In this document: positions 21,311 to 32,264 of the stretch, in pieces
Position numbering within the stretch: the first letter of the stretch is position 1
Layout: the number at the start of each line of letters is the position of its first letter
From: Umbilicaria muhlenbergii
Taxonomy: Eukaryota; Ascomycota; Lecanoromycetes; Umbilicariales; Umbilicariaceae
Assembly: GCA_000611775.1 (NCBI GenBank)
Contig: KK106981.1
Span: 9,161,431 to 9,225,430, forward strand
Length of the DNA: 64,000 nt
Reading direction: 5' to 3'
Position numbers and translations under genes: made by a program
Notes under the pieces: generated by a model
What the model was told of the DNA's origin: nothing
Databases searched by the model: none
Seen by the model: the letters and a program-made list of their open reading frames with translations, nothing else

Positions 21311-24300
21311 ATGGCAGGTGGGGAACCACCGTCTAATAGTTTCCCGCCTAGCATTCAATTGAGAGCACCTACCCTTCGGACCGAAGAAGCAGTACCAGCG
21401 GCTGAAAGCACTGCTCAAGGAACAAGAGATACTCATGGACTACGAAGGCTTACTCGTCGAACGTCCACCTTAAGGCGCCAGCCTTCAAAGCATGTGAAGG
21501 TTACAGAACCGAGTTTTCGCCAACCAGCACCTGGCTCGAGTATTTACCTTGGCTCATATGGCAAAAGTCCTCAACGCTCGCGAGCTTCTCTGGGAGATTC
21601 TCCTGCCACACAGACTCCTCGAGGTTCGGTCCCTCCGTCTCCGCGGGCGAGCATTGGCCAGCTGCAGCTGGAGCACCTCCTACAACATGTGGATGTCCAG
21701 CTTGACACGTACGGTGTCGAAGAGTTTAGGGACGGCTTTTTTGATGCATCTTTCTATCATCCTTTAAAACGTGACCGGCCAGAGATGATGAGGAAAGCAT
21801 CAGAAACCCTACCCGCATCTTTTCTTGAGCATCATCCTTTGTCACTGCATCGTTTTCTGCCAGAGCAATGGCGTGAAGCGATGACGTTCGTCAAGCAGAT
21901 TTCTACAACTTACGAAGGAGTAAACCTTTTGAAGAGCTTTTTGGGCTACTTCATTGCATATGTTGTTTGTTTAATACCAGCGTCACGGAACTTTCTGGGG
22001 CCGTTTTCTTACATACTTGCGATTTCGGCAATCCTTAACCATGCAGGTCGAACAGTTGGATCTCAGATCGATGGTGCCCTAATGACTATTATCGGTACAG
22101 TCGCCGGTCTAGGATGGGGGAGTCTGGCGCTGTATGTATCTACATCGACCGCTGGTGCCAAATCAGGATATGGTGGTGCCCTTGCGGCGTTTCTTGTGCT
22201 CTTTTCGAGCACAATCTCTTGGCTTCGCTGTGTCTACCTCAGGTTCTTTCAGGCCATTATCTGTGCTGGGATCGCTATATTCTTCACGAATTTGGCAGAT
22301 ACATCTCAAGCTGTGGGTTGGAAGAAAATCTTCGATTATGGAATTCCTTGGGTGTTGGGCCAATTGATTGGTTTGATAGTATGTGTGGTCGTTTTTCCTG
22401 ACGCTGGCTCACGCCCACTTGCGTAAGCTCTGCCCTTGTTTCTTCTCTGCGTGGAGTATCTGTTCTTATCATGTGTCAGTGTTGCTCTCCACCGCTCTCT
22501 CCAGACCATCCAAGAGGCTCTTAACTTGCCTCGTCAGGACACATCATCTATTAGACGAGATCTGGCATGGGACTTCGTAAACCTATCACAAGCAAATAGA
22601 GATTTTTCAATCGACATCTCCATCTCGCGGTATCGTCCCAAAGATATAATATCTGTTCGCAATCAGATTCAGGGGGTAATACGTGGTGTTTTGGCTGTCA
22701 AACCTGACACAGCTCTCTTTGGAGATGGGAATGTATCCCAGGCCGGATCACCTTACACAGGGGACGTCGTTGTCAACTTGGATTTGCCGAACCATGATGC
22801 ATCGACTGTACCGCGAGGGGTCTCTGCAGAGGCTATCAGCCTTGTCCGTGATGTACTTGCAGAGCCGACTCGAGTAATGATTGAGAGTATGAGGGATGCT
22901 ATTGCTACCACTGACGCATCACTCATGGATTTATCCGGTTATCGCAGGTACCTTGGACCTCCAAGTACCACACCAGCAAGCAGCCCTGCTATTCTAAATC
23001 GTCTGAAGGCTAGTATTGAAAGTTTCGATAAAGCGGACAGCTCTATAATTGGTCATCCGAAGCTCCCCCCGACATATGCGGATCATCCAGAGGTCGTTGA
23101 GCTGTTCCTCTTTCTTCATCCCGTCCGACAAGCTGCAGATAAAGTTGAAGCCTTGGTGCAAACGGTTACGCAGATGGATAAGAATGGAGGTTGGAAGTTC
23201 CATCTTCCGTCTTACCCTTTCTCAAAGTCTTTATTGCGAACAAATGCTCAAGTGCGTCACGACAGAGGGGGCGCAACGGCAGGCTTTTATTTTGCGAATA
23301 GAAAGCAAATGAAGAAGATGATGCAAGGACTGCAGAGTAAGACTTATGTACCATTACCCCATCGTCATACAGCCGAAGTTCTGGACACCAAGCTACCCAT
23401 GGCCAACCACCAGGATGAAGCCAAAGGAGTGGAAGCAGGAGAGAACATTGAGGGGACTCAGAACCTAACGGTCCGCTACAGACTGTGGGCAGTACTGCAC
23501 CGTTTGCAAGGGTTTGAAAGCCGTTTTGCACTAAAGGTTACAGCTGTGACGGTATTGCTTTCCATCCCTGCGTGGCTCCCTCAAAGCAGGGACTGGTACA
23601 ACGAACATGAGATATGGTGGAGTGTAGTCACAGTCTGGATCATGATGCATCCCCACGTTGGTGGGAATCTGCAGGACTTGGCAGCAAGGACTATTTGTTG
23701 CATCATTGGCGCTGTTTGGGGTGGATTCGCATACGCTGCAGATGACGGCAACCCATATGTCATGGCTGTCTTTGCAGTTCTCTTTATGATTCCGATGCTC
23801 TACCGCTATACCCAGAGCACACATCCGCGCTCTGGCATCATGGGATGTATCAGCTTCACGGTTGTCTCATTGAGCGCATATAATCACGCGGGCACGCCTG
23901 GACCATTCGAGATAGCATGGACAAGAGGCACTGCGTTTGTCGTCGGTGTTGTAGCTGCTGTTTCGGTGAATTGGATTCTGTGGCCTTTCGTTGCCAGGCA
24001 TGAACTTCGAAAATCAATTTCAGCCATGCTGCTACACACGGCGATCATTTATCGAGGCGTCGTGGCAAAATACATCTACTATACGGAAGGCGAAGAGCCG
24101 GGCTCGGAGGATGTTGCACGCTCGGAAATGCTTGAGGGGCGCCTGCGTGAGGGGTTTGTGCGCATTAGGGAGCTTATGGAGCTCACAAGGCATGAAATTG
24201 TGAGTTCAATCCCACCTTGTAAAGGAGTCTCGCAGTCAAACAATAGATTACTTCAACCAAACCTCTTTCCATGCTAACAGCTCACAGCGCCTTCGAGCCC

Positions 24301-24782
24301 CATTTGATCCCCTGCCCTACAGTGCCCTCATCGACGCCTGCGAACAATTCTTCGAGCGCCTCGTCGAAGTCCGCCAATCAAGCCTCTACTTCCAACCATT
24401 CATGCTCACCGGCGGTCGCGAAGCCACCGACTCCCTCATCGGAGTCCGCCGCGACGCCGTCGCAACTATCCTCATGAACCTGTACATCCTAGCCGGCGCG
24501 CTTCGCTCCGATAGGCCCGTGCCGCGTTATCTGCCGTCCGCTGCAGCGGCCCGCAAACGGCTGCTGGAGCGCATGGAGGAAGTCGAGGCCGAGCACGCGG
24601 GGCTCGGGAAGAGGGAGCCGATGCCGGAGCGGGGGAGGAGGTGGGCGGACGTTTATCAGTATGCTTATTCGTCGGCGTTGACGGATATTGTGGAGCAGTT
24701 GCAGCAGTTGCAGAGGTATACGATGGAGATTACTGGGGAGGTGGGCTTTGATCAGGTTGACTATGTTAAGTCGGGGACCTAG
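21311..24782 (+). CDS. BRE4/FUSC-like large membrane protein (aromatic acid exporter family)
   Basis: Multi-pass membrane protein related to yeast Bre4 (brefeldin A sensitivity) and the ArAE/FUSC exporters. Exons 21311-22422, 22480-24199 and 24288-24782 give 1108 residues. A basic Ser/Pro-rich cytosolic N-terminus of about 110 residues is followed by a first membrane block (roughly residues 205-370: FLGYFIAYVVCLIPA, TIIGTVAGLGWGSLAL, FQAIICAGIAIFF, LGQLIGLIVCVVVF). A long soluble region comes next. A second block follows (ALKVTAVTVLLSIPAWLPQS, VVTVWIMMHPHVGGNLQD, ICCIIGAVWGGFAY, VVGVVAAVSVNWILWPF), then a DUF2421-type C-terminus. The duplicated membrane halves are characteristic of the family. 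Substrate unknown; transport of organic anions is the family expectation. The first ATG after the divergent promoter was used. Confidence 0.88.
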
Positions 24783-25019
24783 CTGATCGGTAGAGCACCA
24801 TTGATTTAGATGTATAGTGTAAAAGAAGAGCCCTGAGGACCCTCAGCAGCAGACTATCAATGAAAGCCATGTTTGGGAACCTTGAGAGTGCAGGTCCACA
24901 CGCTATTTTGCGGTTTGTCCGTCGAGAGCAGGGAGCCTTCTGCGTTACATGGAGAACACCGATGACTCTGCCTTGCTTTGGTATGAATCTGTAAAATTCA
25001 AGTCATCAAATTAATAAAA

Positions 25020-26373
25020 CTACGTGCCGTTCATCTCGAGATCCCCACCCTCCCCATCCCTGTCCTTGTCCTCGTCATCTCCATCCCCCTCTTCATCTTC
25101 ATCCTCACACTCCCCACCCTCTTTCTCCTCCTCCTCTCCACCCCCATCCCCCAACTCCCGATCCAACCCCTCCACCAACTCCACCGCATGATCCCGTAAC
25201 CTCTCATCCTCATACTCCCTTACCTCATAAAGCCTCAAACTATTCCTCAACCACTCCCGACTCGCCCCCATCAGCGCCGTCCAACTCTCCCCCTCCCCCT
25301 CNNNNNNNNNNNNNNNNNNNNNNNNNNNNNNNNNNNNNNNNNNNNNCTCCCCGCCTCTTCTCCCCCATAAGAAACAAGCACCACCCACCCAAATACCACC
25401 CCTCGACACTCCCATCATCCTCCGCCACCAACCTGTCCAGCACCTGCATCGCCCGCTCCTCCATCTCCGCTTCCATCAGTAACCGCGCCAGACTAATCCT
25501 GGTCGGGAAGTCCGGCACGTGCGGGTCTTCGGGTGGGAGGTCCTGCCACAGTTCCATACTGCGTGTCAGGGCCGCTCGGGCGTCGGGCAGGCGCAGCTGC
25601 GAGATGCGCACTGAGGCGAGGGTTTGGAGCGGCTCGGGCGAGTGCGGGGCGGTGAGGAGGGCTTCGGTTACGAGGGCGTCGCAGGTGGTTTCTGCGGAAG
25701 GGTCCCAGCTGGTGGGGGGGGAGGGGTGTTAGTAAACGGGTGCGCGTTTCTGGGGTGAGTGGGGTAGAGAAGGGGCCGGGGAGGGGGGGGAGAGGTACGA
25801 TAGATCTGTCATGTAGACTTCGACGACTCCGCATAGAGCGCCTGCTAGTTTCCGCTTCTTCTCTTCGAGGTCTGGGGAAGTGGTCGACGTCTGGCTGGTT
25901 TCTATCGCTGCTATTTCTCGCCGTAGGACGCCGGCTCCGCGCTCGAACCACCGCACGCTTTCTTCGCCGCCCTCCTCGCATAGCTGGGCGAGCCAGAGGA
26001 ACTTCTCCGCTCCATCGGGTGCTAGGCCTTCCGGATCGATCTCTACGGCTCGGAGAAAGTACGACCGCGCCGACTCGACGTCCCCCAACTCGATATGTAT
26101 TTCCGCCAGCAAATCGAGCGCCGGCAGCGCGGCCGCACTCGGCGCAGTAGCAGAAGCTGGTTGCAGGAGCCCTAGAGCGCGGACGGCAATGGGGAGCGCG
26201 TCGTCAGGCTGACCCGTGTGGAGGAGCGAGGTGGCTTGGTCGAGGAGGGTTGAAGGATTCACGGCGTGTTTGGAGGAGGATTTCGATCGCGCGGCTTGTG
26301 TGCCGTGGAGAATTGACTTGCCTTTTCCCTTTCGGCCTTCTTTTGCAGAGCGGGCGGGTCGGGACTTAGCCAT
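25020..26373 (-). CDS. ACL4: Acl4-type assembly chaperone of ribosomal protein L4 (TPR protein, interrupted by a gap)
   Basis: Dedicated chaperone that binds newly made Rpl4 and escorts it to pre-60S particles. Exons 26373-25799 and 25708-25020; the intron joins TDLS to WDPSAETTCDALVTEA. The basic N-terminus MAKSRPARSAKEGRKGKGKS is followed by TPR units (ALPALDLLAEIHIELGDVES; SYFLRAVEIDPEG), LQTLASVRISQLRLPDARA, FPTRISLARLLMEAEMEERA and VEGWYLGGWCLFLMGE. After the 45-N gap the family C-terminus SREWLRNSLRLYEVREYEDE and an acidic tail (poly-Asp/Glu) follow, but in a different frame from the upstream side, so the true gap length is not 45 modulo 3. An out-of-phase upstream frame overlaps the start. 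Confidence 0.85.
25302..25346. other. Assembly gap (45 N)
   Basis: Lies within the second exon of the Acl4 gene, in a CT-rich low-complexity stretch. The reading frames on the two sides disagree if the gap is taken as exactly 45 bases. Confidence 0.99.
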
Positions 26374-26477
26374 AGCAGGGTGTTCAGGCCGATGATGGTG
26401 ACGGGGATGCCGGTCCAGGGATTGCAGAAGAAGTCGAGGGTTCGGAGACCTATGTTGCGTAGTTTGTGCCAAGGCAT
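26259..26477 (-). other. Out-of-frame 72-codon ORF overlapping the Acl4 start
   Basis: Starts with ATG at 26477, 104 bases upstream of the Acl4 ATG, and ends at 26259 inside Acl4 coding sequence in another frame. It would encode a small protein with a hydrophobic stretch NPWTGIPVTIIGLNTLLWL. It may be an overlapping upstream ORF that lowers Acl4 translation, a small membrane protein in its own right, or chance. No homologue is recognised. Confidence 0.3.
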
Positions 26478-27012
26478 TGTTATTTGGACTTTTAGTGGCT
26501 CAAGGGCGTGGGATTGACTTTGGCGCTTGCAAGGGCGGGAGGGCAGCGGTGGAAGTCTAAATGCTGGTGTCGTCGCTGAGCACTACGGGTTTGACGATAT
26601 ACTAGTATGATTAAGCGAGATTGAGAGGAAACATTTGAGATCTAAGGGAAGGAGACTTGCAGTATGCTTCATCGAGTACGATAGGTCTAGAAGGACAAGA
26701 TTAAGATCCTCAATTTTCGAGCATGTCTCTAGGACAGCATTCGTGTTAGAAACCTAGTTTGACCATGTAGTAATCCGAGGCTTGCAGCTCTATCCAACGG
26801 CGAACTGCTTAAAGGGGTGCTTCAGCGTGAAGACATGAGAAAGAAACGTACAATTTGCTCAAGCTGATTACTTGTTTATCAAATCTTGGTTTGGGTTTAT
26901 AAGTAGTGTTACCATACCAGCCTGCTCGAGTCACCGGAGGCGAGCCATAGGCGTCTGCACTTTCATCACCCTTAAATTTGTCCACTATAGGCCGAGTGTA
27001 ACCGAGGAGAGG
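26478..27012. other. Intergenic region
   Basis: AT-balanced sequence with no open frame of note. It probably contains the Acl4 promoter and the 3' tail of the small cysteine-containing gene downstream. Confidence 0.4.
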
Positions 27013-27376
27013 TCATAAGTTGCCTCCACATATAACTAGAAGATCACCGTTTCCATAGGCAGGTGCATCACCTAGGTTTTGCATGAGTTAGAATCAATCA
27101 ACCAAGCTAGATAGAAGTTGGGCTTACCCTCCACGTTTCCGTCATTATTACAATATGTGAAAACCCATTGGGCACCAAGTGCTACGTCCCCACTGTCCGG
27201 CAGGGTTTGAACGTTCCACTAATTGATTCTTTACCATACCATCGTGAGCGAGTATCATGACTACCAAGATCTACACCAGACACTCTTGCATTCCCAGCAG
27301 TACACATTGGATGTTGATTCTGGTCGGCAGGGACACAGCAATCCTTGTTACCGATACTCTGAAGATAATTGAAGCA
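27013..27376 (-). CDS. Small six-cysteine protein, 3' exons only (putative secreted protein)
   Basis: No single long frame covers it, but three exons join in phase: 27376-27275, 27218-27128 and 27071-27013. They give CFNYLQSIGNKDCCVPADQN, CTAGNARVSG, then WNVQTLPDSGDVALGAQWVF and TYCNNDGNVEG, ending GDAPAYGNGDLLVICGGNL and a stop. Six cysteines (one CC pair) in 83 residues suggest disulphides and secretion, which is inference. The last intron (GTAAGC donor, branch CTAAC, CCTAG acceptor) is convincing; the first has a weaker GTAGAT donor. Positions 27377-27379 form a TAG that reads either as a stop or as an acceptor. No ATG or signal peptide is found within the next 250 bases upstream, so the 5' end is missing, distant or lost. 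Family not recognised. Confidence 0.5.
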
Positions 27377-28255
27377 CTACGCTGGATTTCACTATCCAAG
27401 AGCAGATCGGGCAAGACACTGTGAATGCCACAGATGCTGTTTCGATCAAACGAGCTATGAAAACAACTCCAGAAAGCTGATATACGCGGGATAGATACGC
27501 AAGGGAGCAGGCCAGACGCACAAGCTGAACTAAAGAAGACAATAAACCTGCTGATATGATTAGAAAATATATAGCTTATGGTTATGGAAGATCAGTGATA
27601 GGGAACGAGTAGCAAGGAGTAAGCAGTACAACATGATGGTTATTACATACGGTTATCTACGCATGCGCATTTCCTAGCTGCACTGTGCATTCTTAATGAT
27701 ATCAGTATACATCTGCTGTGGTTTAACAGATTTGCACACTCACGATCGAATTACACATCACAAACGACACACGTGTTAGTCCTAATAAACAACTGATGGA
27801 ATCTATCAGCTATGGCTCAAGCCAACCGGTCCTCTGCCGCTAATAATTTCTGATCCATGACTGTATGGAATGGGGGAAAAGTCGAAGGAAAAAAGGGTGG
27901 TAGAGAGAGCGGTGACAATCGTCTATTGGCGGCACCGCTTTCCCCAACAATCCATCTGATAGGCCATCTTAGGGACTACCTGGACTTGGTTGTGAGAAGC
28001 TGCGGCGTGTTCGAAGTTCGAACGGTAGGGGTTGGATAAGCCTTATCTTAGCGGCTGGCTGAGGCTGGGCCGCTGAACTCAGTTTAACGCTTGTAAGGCT
28101 TACTGCGAAAGTCTAATCGTGAGATTGCTAAGCCCTATGTGTCTGACCACAGCGCTTTTCTGTGCTTGCCCTACTTCCGTACTTTATTTGGATAGAGAGA
28201 CTGTTCAGCCGAGACTACCTGTGGAGAGTCGATAGGGCACTGGGGGTATGGAAGT
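27377..28255. other. Intergenic region
   Basis: May contain the unresolved 5' exon of the small cysteine-containing gene; an ATG at 27634 on the minus strand begins a short hydrophobic frame (MLYCLLLATRSLSLIF) that might be a leader, but no splice path to the next exon is visible. Otherwise nothing is seen apart from the gir2 promoter. Confidence 0.35.
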
Positions 28256-29122
28256 ATGGGTAAGGATGAGCAAGAAGAGGAGCGCGAAGTCCTCGACTCC
28301 ATCTTCCCCGACGAGATTACAGGTAGGCATCATAAAGACGTCCTGAATCTGACTAGTCCCGTGCTAATCATCGTAGACATCTCCGATACCTCATATCGAA
28401 TATCGGTAGCGTTGGATGTCACCCAGCAAGATGGCGACGATTCGGAGCCGCGTAAGTTCGAATACTTATCCTTATGTTGTCTCGGAAGACCGGGCATCGT
28501 CAAGAATTCCATATGGCGCATTGGGCCAGCCTCTTCTCGCACTGTTGCCAGGTACTGACATGTCACCAAAGCGCCCTTGCTATTATCAGTCACATATCCC
28601 CCCGCATATCCGGATGAGGCTCCTATCCTGGATCTCTCGACCCCGCCGAACTCAGCGAGGTATTCTCATCTAGATATCCAAGAAGATAAAGCCCGACTAC
28701 TTTCCGCACTCGACCCTATAATAGAAGAGAATATGGGTATGGCTATGGTGTTCACCCTGGTCAGTACCTTGAAAGACGGCGCCGAACTTCTCATATCGGA
28801 GCGCCAAGCTGCTGCTCAAGCGATCGAAGACGTCGCAGCAGCTCAGGCAGAAGAAGAAGAGAATAGAAAGTTCCATGGGACGGCAGTCACAAGAGAGAGC
28901 TTCCTGGAATGGAGGGCCAGGTTTAGGAAAGAGATGGAGGAAGAGGAGAACAAGAAGCGGGAGGAAAAGGAGGCGGACGACAAGAAGAGGAAGGTCAAAG
29001 CCGAGGAGCGGCTAACAGGAAAGCAGTTGTGGGAGAAGGGTCTGGTTGGGAAGGTGGATGAGGATGAAGATGAAGGGCCAGATGGGTTGGAAGCCATAGA
29101 GCGGCTGAAAGTGGAGGCTTGA
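28256..29122 (+). CDS. gir2: RWD-domain protein, Gir2/RWDD1 (DFRP2) family
   Basis: Cytosolic protein that binds Rbg2/DRG-type GTPases and Gcn1 and modulates translation and Gcn2 signalling. Exons 28256-28322, 28377-28451 and 28572-29122 give 230 residues. The RWD domain takes about the first 125 residues: EREVLDSIFPDEITDISDTS, then LLLSVTYPPAYPDEAP (the YPxxxP signature), LDPIIEENMGMAMVFTLVS. A highly charged Glu/Lys-rich helix follows, with FLEWRARFRKEMEEEE and LTGKQLWEKGLVGK, the conserved GTPase-contact region of this family, and an acidic end. The 120-base second intron uses the acceptor after ACCAAAG, which gives SEPPPLLLSVTYPP. Confidence 0.9.
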
Positions 29123-30226
29123 GGTGGGACTGGAACTAACGAGATGGATACTCTCATTATGCCGTAGGCGCTATCGGGCCTGATGAAGAAGGAATCATAT
29201 CAACACTGTGCAACCTTTGACAACAGTGACGACTCGACTTCTGTGTCGGCCTCTAATGGACTATGTGTACACACTAGGTATCTTACACATCAACACATCC
29301 TATGTACAGCGCACCTGCATACCGCGTCCTCGTGCTTCGAAGTTCTGTACTGATGTTTGCCCTCTTTATATCGATCGATCACATCGACCTATTTGTCATG
29401 TTCATACTGACAACATACAACAACGCAAAATTCCAAAAGGCTCAGCCTAGGATCGAGTTCCCTGCATGGGTCATTGCTGGAGCTTCAGTCGCGTCATGTA
29501 CTTCCGTTCTTTCAACGCACAGTTCTCTTGCGTCATTCCGAAGCTCTTGGTGTACATGCTTCATGATCGTCTTTTATCCCCTTGCAACACTGCACCGGAG
29601 AACATGCTCCTCTTAGCACGGTTCATCCAGCTATGATTCACCTTTGCGATAATGGAATCGTCCACAATTGTCATCTGGTATCTCTTATGCTTCCGTACAT
29701 CTCCATCACAGTTACAACAAGGCACGCAAGCAAGTGTGTCTCCATTGACAGCGTTCGCATGAAACGCCGTTCCCTCACATTCCAACAATACTTTACCTCT
29801 CCGCCCCCTCAGTTGATGCACCTTCCCACAACCATAATATTTTTACTAAAGCTAACTGCGTTTACATAGTTCCGAAATAAAGGTACTGCCTTATTACAGC
29901 TTTCATCAAGTCGATCATCCCACCAAAGGTACACGGAGACCACAAATCTTTTTGTACTAACTTGTTCGCTCGTGAGGTCAATAGCTGCTTTGAGGCCGAC
30001 GGTTTCCACCTCAGATCAAGATCGTAACCGCCCTGTCAAAGCCTTGACGCCGATTAGCTAGAGCGAGAGCTGGATTACCTGACGGTATCAGTGGTTGTAC
30101 GTCCAGCACTACAGCTACCATGCAGCCCACTGGATCGGCGTGCAATTGCAAGCTAGGAGATACTCATGGAAGCTGAAGGGGTCCCAGGGTTAAGTTAGTA
30201 TACTGCATTACCAACGACTAAGCTAC
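29123..30226. other. Non-coding part of duplicated unit 1
   Basis: No supported gene. Contains the left half of the tandem duplication and the promoter of the BTB gene at 30227. A CGACTAAG string just before 30227 looks like a branch site and acceptor, so a short first exon may lie here. Confidence 0.4.
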
Positions 30227-30918
30227 ATGAAGCTGATTACTAGCAGACCAGATCTCACCACAACCCTGAGAGTCATTGTCGGCACCGGCGAAGCACCAAA
30301 AACATTCATTGTCTACAAGAATGTTCTCTGTGCTGGCTCCTCCTTCTTCAAGGCCTACTGCAGTGCACGATGGCAAGAACGCAAAAACGGCATCGCCCGC
30401 TTGCCTGACAATGATTCAAAATTTGTCAAGATATACCTTGAGCGGCTTGTCACAGGCATTCTTTCTGAGTACTCCAAAATTGGCCATCCGGTGGCTGAGG
30501 AAGAGTCACACCATCTTTATACTCTGGTGGCCACTCTCTACGTCTTTGGCGAGTGCGTACAGGATTCAGACTTCAAGAATGCTCTTGTCAACGAGACTTT
30601 CAGCATAGCTGACTGTACAAAGACCTTTCCCGTCAGGACACCTGCTTTTGTCTATGGCAACACCCCGATCAACTCTCCGTACCGTCGTCTTGTGATAGAC
30701 CTGTGGGTTACTTTCGCAAGGAGCAGGGCAGTCAAGGAGCACCCCAATGCCCTGCCGAAAGAGTTCTCGGTAGAGGTTGTTGCGTGGATGGCTGGGTTCT
30801 AAGGACTTCTTCCCCGGTTTACCACGGAACTGAGTGTCTTCGCTGCAGGACTCTGTGTGTATCACGAGCATGAATCTGACAAGCCAGTACGATCCGCACC
30901 CCATGTTGGGATTTAAGT
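30227..30918 (+). pseudogene. BTB/POZ-domain protein, copy 1, with an in-frame stop before its conserved end
   Basis: Encodes a BTB/POZ fold: DLTTTLRVIVGTGEAPKTFI, VYKNVLCAGSSFFKAYC, a KIYLERLVTG segment and LYVFGECVQDSDFKNALVN, then NSPYRRLVIDLWVTFA. In fungi such KLHL-like BTB proteins often lack other domains, and function is usually unknown. The frame is interrupted by TAA at 30800-30802 but continues to 30918 with GLCVYHEHESDKP, which matches RCMYHEHEPPAIE in the 36 kb copy. So the last 38 codons seem detached by one nonsense change. It may still make a shortened protein. The 36 kb copy has a short first exon; an equivalent here is not certain. Confidence 0.7.
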
Positions 30919-31885
30919 AATCGAAGATAGGGAAGTTACGGGCCGGCAGGCCGTTTGGTACGCCTGGGTGAATGGGCATGTGCAATCTGGAATCACTCTT
31001 CCCGGCAAGGGGCTTTGTCAGTATCACGAGCATGGGCACGACATGGAAAAGCCCACCAACATGGACCATGTGTATACACTAGAAATATAACAAATGACCA
31101 CATGCACAGTGCATATGCACACGGCATCCTCGTGGATCTGACCTTCCCTCCTGATATTTGTTGTATTGATGCTTGCCTCCTGTTAGCAATCAATCATGCA
31201 ATGTTTTCGCCGCATCATACTAATCCATGCGTCGCAAATACCGTGGCCGGTTCAGTATATAATAACCCAAATTCTGCCAAAGGTCAGCACCGGGTCTGTT
31301 CCTTAGTATGGGTTGTTACTGCATGTTCAAGCATTGGATCGTGCCTCTCATTCTTTCCACACACCTTGCTTGCTTTAACTCCCTCAACATTCACTGAGCT
31401 CCTCTTCTGCATAATCTTACGACTTAGTCTTATTCACTGCTGGTGATTCATCTGGTCAATACAGGTTATCATTGAATCATTTCATCCGGCTATGATTCAC
31501 TGTTTGGTTAGCGAAATCATCCAACCCTTCTTAATCTAACATTCTTTTGCCATTTGTACTTTTACATCAGCCATTGGAAACGCGATTACCATTTCCAAAA
31601 CACCTCGTCTTGACGCGGCCCTTGAGCTAGACGGGAAAGAGTGATCGCCAACTAGCTACCTCTTGTATTCCATCAATCTCAAAGACGAAAGACGGCTTTT
31701 AGATTACAACAAAGTCTACGCATGTCGAATTGCCTTAGCTCGTCCTTCAATATCAACTACAAGGTAAGCCTGGCCCACTACTCTTGTCTTACTATCTGAC
31801 TAACTACAATAACACAGTACATAGAGGAACTCCGTCAACGATAAACAGGAACATCATTAGCACCTGCAGGCGTAAATTTCTCAAG
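30919..31885. other. Non-coding part of duplicated unit 2
   Basis: Holds a second, partial copy of the BTB 3' end (a TATCACGAGCATG motif near 31020 resembles 30868) and sequence matching 29258-29700. No intact gene. Confidence 0.45.
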
Positions 31886-32264
31886 ATGTCAGAATTGCAA
31901 TTCATCAACGGCCCATGCAAGGGCAAGCCCGGAGATACAAAGAGTAACAGGAGAGGACCGCGCGTTATGTCAGTTCATGATAAGATTATGCTCATGATTG
32001 CCAGCATGCTGACATTGTATAAACCTGATTGCACGATAACCCTTGAACTTGTCGTTGGTGAAGGGGATTCGAAGAAAACTTTCAATGTATACAAAAACCT
32101 CATCTCCACTGGCTCCACGTTTTTCAGGACTGCTTGTGACGGATCATTTATTTTCATGCTTCACTTATACAACACATCTATTTTACAACACCTTTTCCTC
32201 ACTCTATAGCACCTTTCATTCAGCCAAAGGTTCATGGCACGAGACTTTTCCCAGCTCTCTATAA
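31886..32264 (+). pseudogene. BTB/POZ-domain gene, copy 2, truncated
   Basis: MSELQFINGPCKGKPGDTKS leads into DCTITLELVVGEGDSKKTFN and VYKNLISTGSTFFRTACDG, the first half of a BTB fold and a clear paralogue of the copies at 30227 and 36176. After 32140 the frame leaves the family pattern; a possible continuation SWHETFPSSL near 32230 lies after about 80 unrelated bases with no GT donor. The rest of the domain is missing. It appears degraded. Confidence 0.65.

Larger units (their letters stand above)
29258..32260 (+). repeat. Diverged tandem duplication of about 1.8 kb carrying a BTB gene
   Basis: Unit 1 starts near 29258 and unit 2 near 31063. Matching landmarks occur at similar spacing: ATGGACTATGTGTACACACTA with ATGGACCATGTGTATACACT; a CTGATGTTTGCC/TTGATGCTTGCC block; TTCATCC(A/G)GCTATGATTCAC at 29623 and 31484; then BTB coding (first conserved codons about 990 and 960 bases from the unit start). 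The copies are old, with many substitutions and small indels. Confidence 0.6.
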
